64,000 nucleotides of DNA. Source: Paenibacillus humicus NBRC 102415 (GTDB taxonomy: Bacteria > Bacillota > Bacilli > Paenibacillales > Paenibacillaceae). Made by a program: the position numbers and the translations under genes. The notes under the pieces were generated by a model, which saw nothing but the letters and a program-made list of their open reading frames with translations, made no database searches and was not told the origin of the DNA. Shown here one piece after another: positions 61,683 to 64,000 of the stretch; positions within the stretch are counted from its first letter, which is position 1, and each line of letters opens with the position of its first letter. Where the stretch lies: NCBI RefSeq assembly GCF_004000905.1, contig NZ_BIMD01000005.1, positions 62,001 through 126,000 on the forward strand, read 5' to 3'.

Positions 61683-62399
61683 TTATTTCGGAACCTCGAG
61701 CTTGTAGCCGACTCCCCAGACGGTCGTTATCATCGAGGCCGCTTCCGGAGACACCTTGTTGAGCTTCTCCCGGAGACGCTTGACATGGGTGTCGACCGTC
61801 CGCAGGTCGCCGAAGAACTCATAGTTCCATACATCCTTCAGCAGCTCTTCCCTGGAAAATACTTTATCCGGGCTGACGGCCAGATAATGGAGCAGCTCGT
61901 ACTCTTTCGGCGTCAGGCTGATCTCCTGCCCGCCGGCGGTTACCCGGTGAGCGTCATGCTCGATGACGAGATGCGGGAATACGATGTTGCTGCTGGCGGA
62001 CGTTTCCCGCGACAGGAACGCCGTCGCCGAGGAACGGCGCAGGATCGCCTTGACGCGGTAGATGATTTCGCGCGGGCTGAACGGCTTGACGACATAATCG
62101 TCCGCCCCGACCTCGAAGCCTTGTACGCGGTTCATTTCCTCGCCTTTGGCCGTCAGCATGATGACCGGCGTCGCCTTGATCTGGCGCAGCCGGCTGCATA
62201 CCTCGATGCCGTCGATGCCGGGAAGCATGACATCCAGCAGGATGAGATCGAAATCCTGGCTGGAAGCCATGCGCAGAGCCGTCTCCCCGTCATCGGCCTC
62301 CTCGATTTGATACCCTTCCTTCTCAAGGTACATCTTGAGCAGGCGGCGAATCCGTTCCTCGTCGTCGACGACGAGGATGCGATGCAAATATTCGTTCAC
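61683..62399 (-). CDS. resD: response regulator ResD
   Basis: The 238-aa regulator has a receiver domain (about residues 7-120) with the phosphoacceptor aspartate at about 56 in LILLDVMLPG and lysine in VVKPFSPRE, then an OmpR-type winged helix (about 140-235, EYELLHYLAVSPDKVFSREEL). It lies three bases before resE and after the cytochrome c biogenesis genes, the resBCDE order of B. subtilis. It controls respiration genes, probably including qcrABC here. Confidence 0.95.
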   Translation of the reverse strand: MNEYLHRILVVDDEERIRRLLKMYLEKEGYQIEEADDGETALRMASSQDFDLILLDVMLPGIDGIEVCSRLRQIKATPVIMLTAKGEEMNRVQGFEVGADDYVVKPFSPREIIYRVKAILRRSSATAFLSRETSASSNIVFPHLVIEHDAHRVTAGGQEISLTPKEYELLHYLAVSPDKVFSREELLKDVWNYEFFGDLRTVDTHVKRLREKLNKVSPEAASMITTVWGVGYKLEVPK

Positions 62400-62435
62400 T
62401 CCGTATCAGCTCCTTTTGATCCCATAACGAATTGA

Positions 62436-63695
62436 TTAGGCGCCTGCGTAGGAGTGAAGCCCGGCGATGACCAGGTTGACGCCTACGAGCGTAAACATGA
62501 TGATGAGAAAGCCGATGACGGTCAGCCACGACGAGCGCTTGCCGTGCCAGCCGCGCGACAGCCGCAGATGGAGGTAGGCGCTGTAGTAGAGCCAGGTGAT
62601 GAGCGCCCATACTTCCTTCGGATCCCAGCCCCAGAAGCGCGACCAGGCGATGCTCGCCCAGATCATGGCGAAGATAAGCGCTCCGAGCGTGAAGATCGGG
62701 AAGCCGATCGCGATCGCCCGGTAGCTGATCTCGTCCAGATCGTCGGGATCGATATCCGTCGTGTACGGATGGATGGCTGCCGACAGCGTCCGTCTCAGAA
62801 CAAGACGCAGGATGCCGTACAGGATCAAGCCTGAAAGGAAGGACCAGATGACGGTGTTCAGCTTGCGGCCGGCATTGATGCCGTTCATCCAGGATGGAGC
62901 TTCCAGCACAGGCTGCTTGATGCCGAGGAAGCTGTCCATATGGACGAGCGTGCTGTTGAACGGCTTGACGATCGGAGGCATGGAGTATTTTACGGTCTCC
63001 ACTTTGGAGCTCTCCTCGCCAGCCTGGCTGACCTGCACGTTCTCTTGGGTGAACTGGGCTTCATATCCCGCCGCCCGGAAGGCGAATACGGTGACGATGA
63101 ATCCGACGGCGACGACGATCATGAACATCGTCACTTCGATCCAGAGGCGCTCCTTGCGCGAATCTTCGGATTTGCCGGCAAAGTCGATCGTGCGGAGCAG
63201 ATGAAGCAGCCCTGCGGCGAAGCCGACGGCCAGGAAGGCCTCGCCGAGCGCCGCCGTCGTCACGTGGATCTTGAGCCAGTAGGAGTTGAGCGCCGGGATC
63301 AGCGGCTGCACCTCCTGCGGGAACACGGATGCGTAAGCGACGATGATCACGACAAGCGGCAGGGCGAACATGCCGAGAATCGGCTTGCGGTAGATGAGAT
63401 AAATAATGGTAAAGGCCACCATGATAGCCATGCCCAGGAAGGTCATGAACTCATACATGTTGCTGATCGGAATATGGCCCCCGCCGACCCAGCGGGTGAT
63501 GAAGAACAGGAGATGGGCGGCAAGTCCGAGCACGGATACGACAAAAGCGATATTCCCCCATCGCTTTTCATGCCGGTCCGGGTTGCCGTGGCTCCATCTG
63601 CGGCCGACGATGGCCGTTACGAAAAATAAAAATCCGAAGCAGTAAAGAAAGAAAGCAGCGACGAAAGCAGAGCTGCTGAAATCAAGCCAATTCAC
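62436..63695 (-). CDS. resC: cytochrome c biogenesis protein ResC (CcsA type)
   Basis: ResC, with ResB, exports and attaches heme to apocytochrome c (System II). The 419-aa protein has about eight or nine transmembrane helices and the tryptophan-rich heme-handling motif WGWDPKEVWALITW (about residues 357-370), with histidines flanking it in neighbouring loops. It overlaps resB by four bases. The c-type cytochrome QcrC encoded at 5 kb is a plausible client. Confidence 0.95.
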   Translation of the reverse strand: MNWLDFSSSAFVAAFFLYCFGFLFFVTAIVGRRWSHGNPDRHEKRWGNIAFVVSVLGLAAHLLFFITRWVGGGHIPISNMYEFMTFLGMAIMVAFTIIYLIYRKPILGMFALPLVVIIVAYASVFPQEVQPLIPALNSYWLKIHVTTAALGEAFLAVGFAAGLLHLLRTIDFAGKSEDSRKERLWIEVTMFMIVVAVGFIVTVFAFRAAGYEAQFTQENVQVSQAGEESSKVETVKYSMPPIVKPFNSTLVHMDSFLGIKQPVLEAPSWMNGINAGRKLNTVIWSFLSGLILYGILRLVLRRTLSAAIHPYTTDIDPDDLDEISYRAIAIGFPIFTLGALIFAMIWASIAWSRFWGWDPKEVWALITWLYYSAYLHLRLSRGWHGKRSSWLTVIGFLIIMFTLVGVNLVIAGLHSYAGA

Positions 63696-64000
63696 GTCCG
63701 GTTCCCTCCGTTGTCGAGGCTCTTGGGATCAACCTGGATTCCTGCTGCTTTGAGCGCAGCGGCCAGGTCGGCCCTCATGCCGTACCAGTTTTTGTTCGTA
63801 TGCGCGCCGATCGTGACGGCATTGCCGTCCAGACGAAGCCAGATGCGGCGATGCTGCCAGTAGGCGCCCATGATCAAGCCGATCATCGAGATGGCCAGGC
63901 CGGTCCAGATGTAAGGCATCGCCTTGTCGACCCTGACGTTGAGGAACGTCGTGAACTCGACGAATTTGACGTCCGTCATGCTGCCGACCTTGATTTCGAA
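63692..64000 (-). CDS. resB: cytochrome c biogenesis protein ResB, partial
   Basis: Only the C-terminal 102 codons are in the window; the gene continues past the right edge. A transmembrane helix (residues about 24-44 counted from the MTDVKF position) and a basic tail RRIWLRLDGNAVTIGAHTNK match the end of ResB proteins. The stop overlaps resC by four bases, as in resBC operons. Confidence 0.88.
   Translation of the reverse strand, partial: FEIKVGSMTDVKFVEFTTFLNVRVDKAMPYIWTGLAISMIGLIMGAYWQHRRIWLRLDGNAVTIGAHTNKNWYGMRADLAAALKAAGIQVDPKSLDNGGNRT

Overview
This 64 kb window is bacterial chromosome from a GC-rich, endospore-forming member of the Bacillales, most likely Paenibacillus or a close relative. 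The signs are sporulation genes (spoIVA, ypjB, ypeB, a SpoVIF-family gene, a YIEGIA cassette), a menaquinol:cytochrome c reductase, ResDE-type regulation, and gene order that follows the Bacillus subtilis mgsA-dapB to resB segment almost step by step. Nearly all genes lie on the minus strand; exceptions are a YitT-family gene, a polysaccharide deacetylase, an unknown membrane-anchored protein and serA.

Layout. 1-4.7 kb: dapB with a TPR gene and a MazG-like pyrophosphohydrolase, then yitT, ypjB and ypjA. 4.7-7.0 kb: qcrABC. 7.1-11.4 kb: ypiF, an IDEAL-domain protein, an unknown 406-aa protein, a histidine phosphatase and an ECF sigma/anti-sigma pair. 11.4-13.0 kb: an AT-rich accessory patch with a promoter-terminator leader, a DUF1801 gene and a decayed IS1595-type transposase, sitting where B. 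subtilis has aroE (EPSP synthase). 13.0-24.6 kb: the aromatic supra-operon aroC-aroB-aroH / trpEDCFBA / hisC / tyrA. 24.9-31.1 kb: cheR, ndk and a menaquinone operon in which hepS, ubiE and hepT are joined by ubiA, ubiX and the futalosine-pathway gene mqnA. 31.2-32.9 kb: a hypothetical gene, mtrB (TRAP), tRNA-Pro(GGG) and HU. 33.0-36.9 kb: an inserted sugar ABC transporter. 37.0-45.9 kb: spoIVA, a lipoprotein, two ferredoxins, a DUF2768 protein, a SpoVIF-family protein, gpsA, plsY, der and the YIEGIA cassette. 45.9-53.3 kb: rpsA, plsC, cmk, ypfB/ypfA-like genes, ypeB (without sleB), a 52-aa zinc-ribbon ORF, prsW and a MecA-type adaptor. 53.4-60.1 kb: envelope and unknown genes, rhodanese and serA. 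60.2-64 kb: resE, resD, resC and the 3' part of resB.

How it fits together. Chorismate made by aroC/aroB feeds Trp (trp operon), Phe/Tyr (aroH, tyrA, hisC) and menaquinone (mqnA branch), and menaquinone is the substrate of QcrABC. The most informative non-coding signals are three RNA leaders. The trp leader carries a TRAP-type (G/U)AG array, a terminator and a competing antiterminator, and also a well-positioned leader ORF with Trp-Arg-Trp codons. The serA leader has a promoter, an intrinsic attenuator and a three-way-junction fold. A 12-bp hairpin buries the ypeB ribosome-binding site. All start choices are from visible ribosome-binding sites and family length; nothing was searched against a database.
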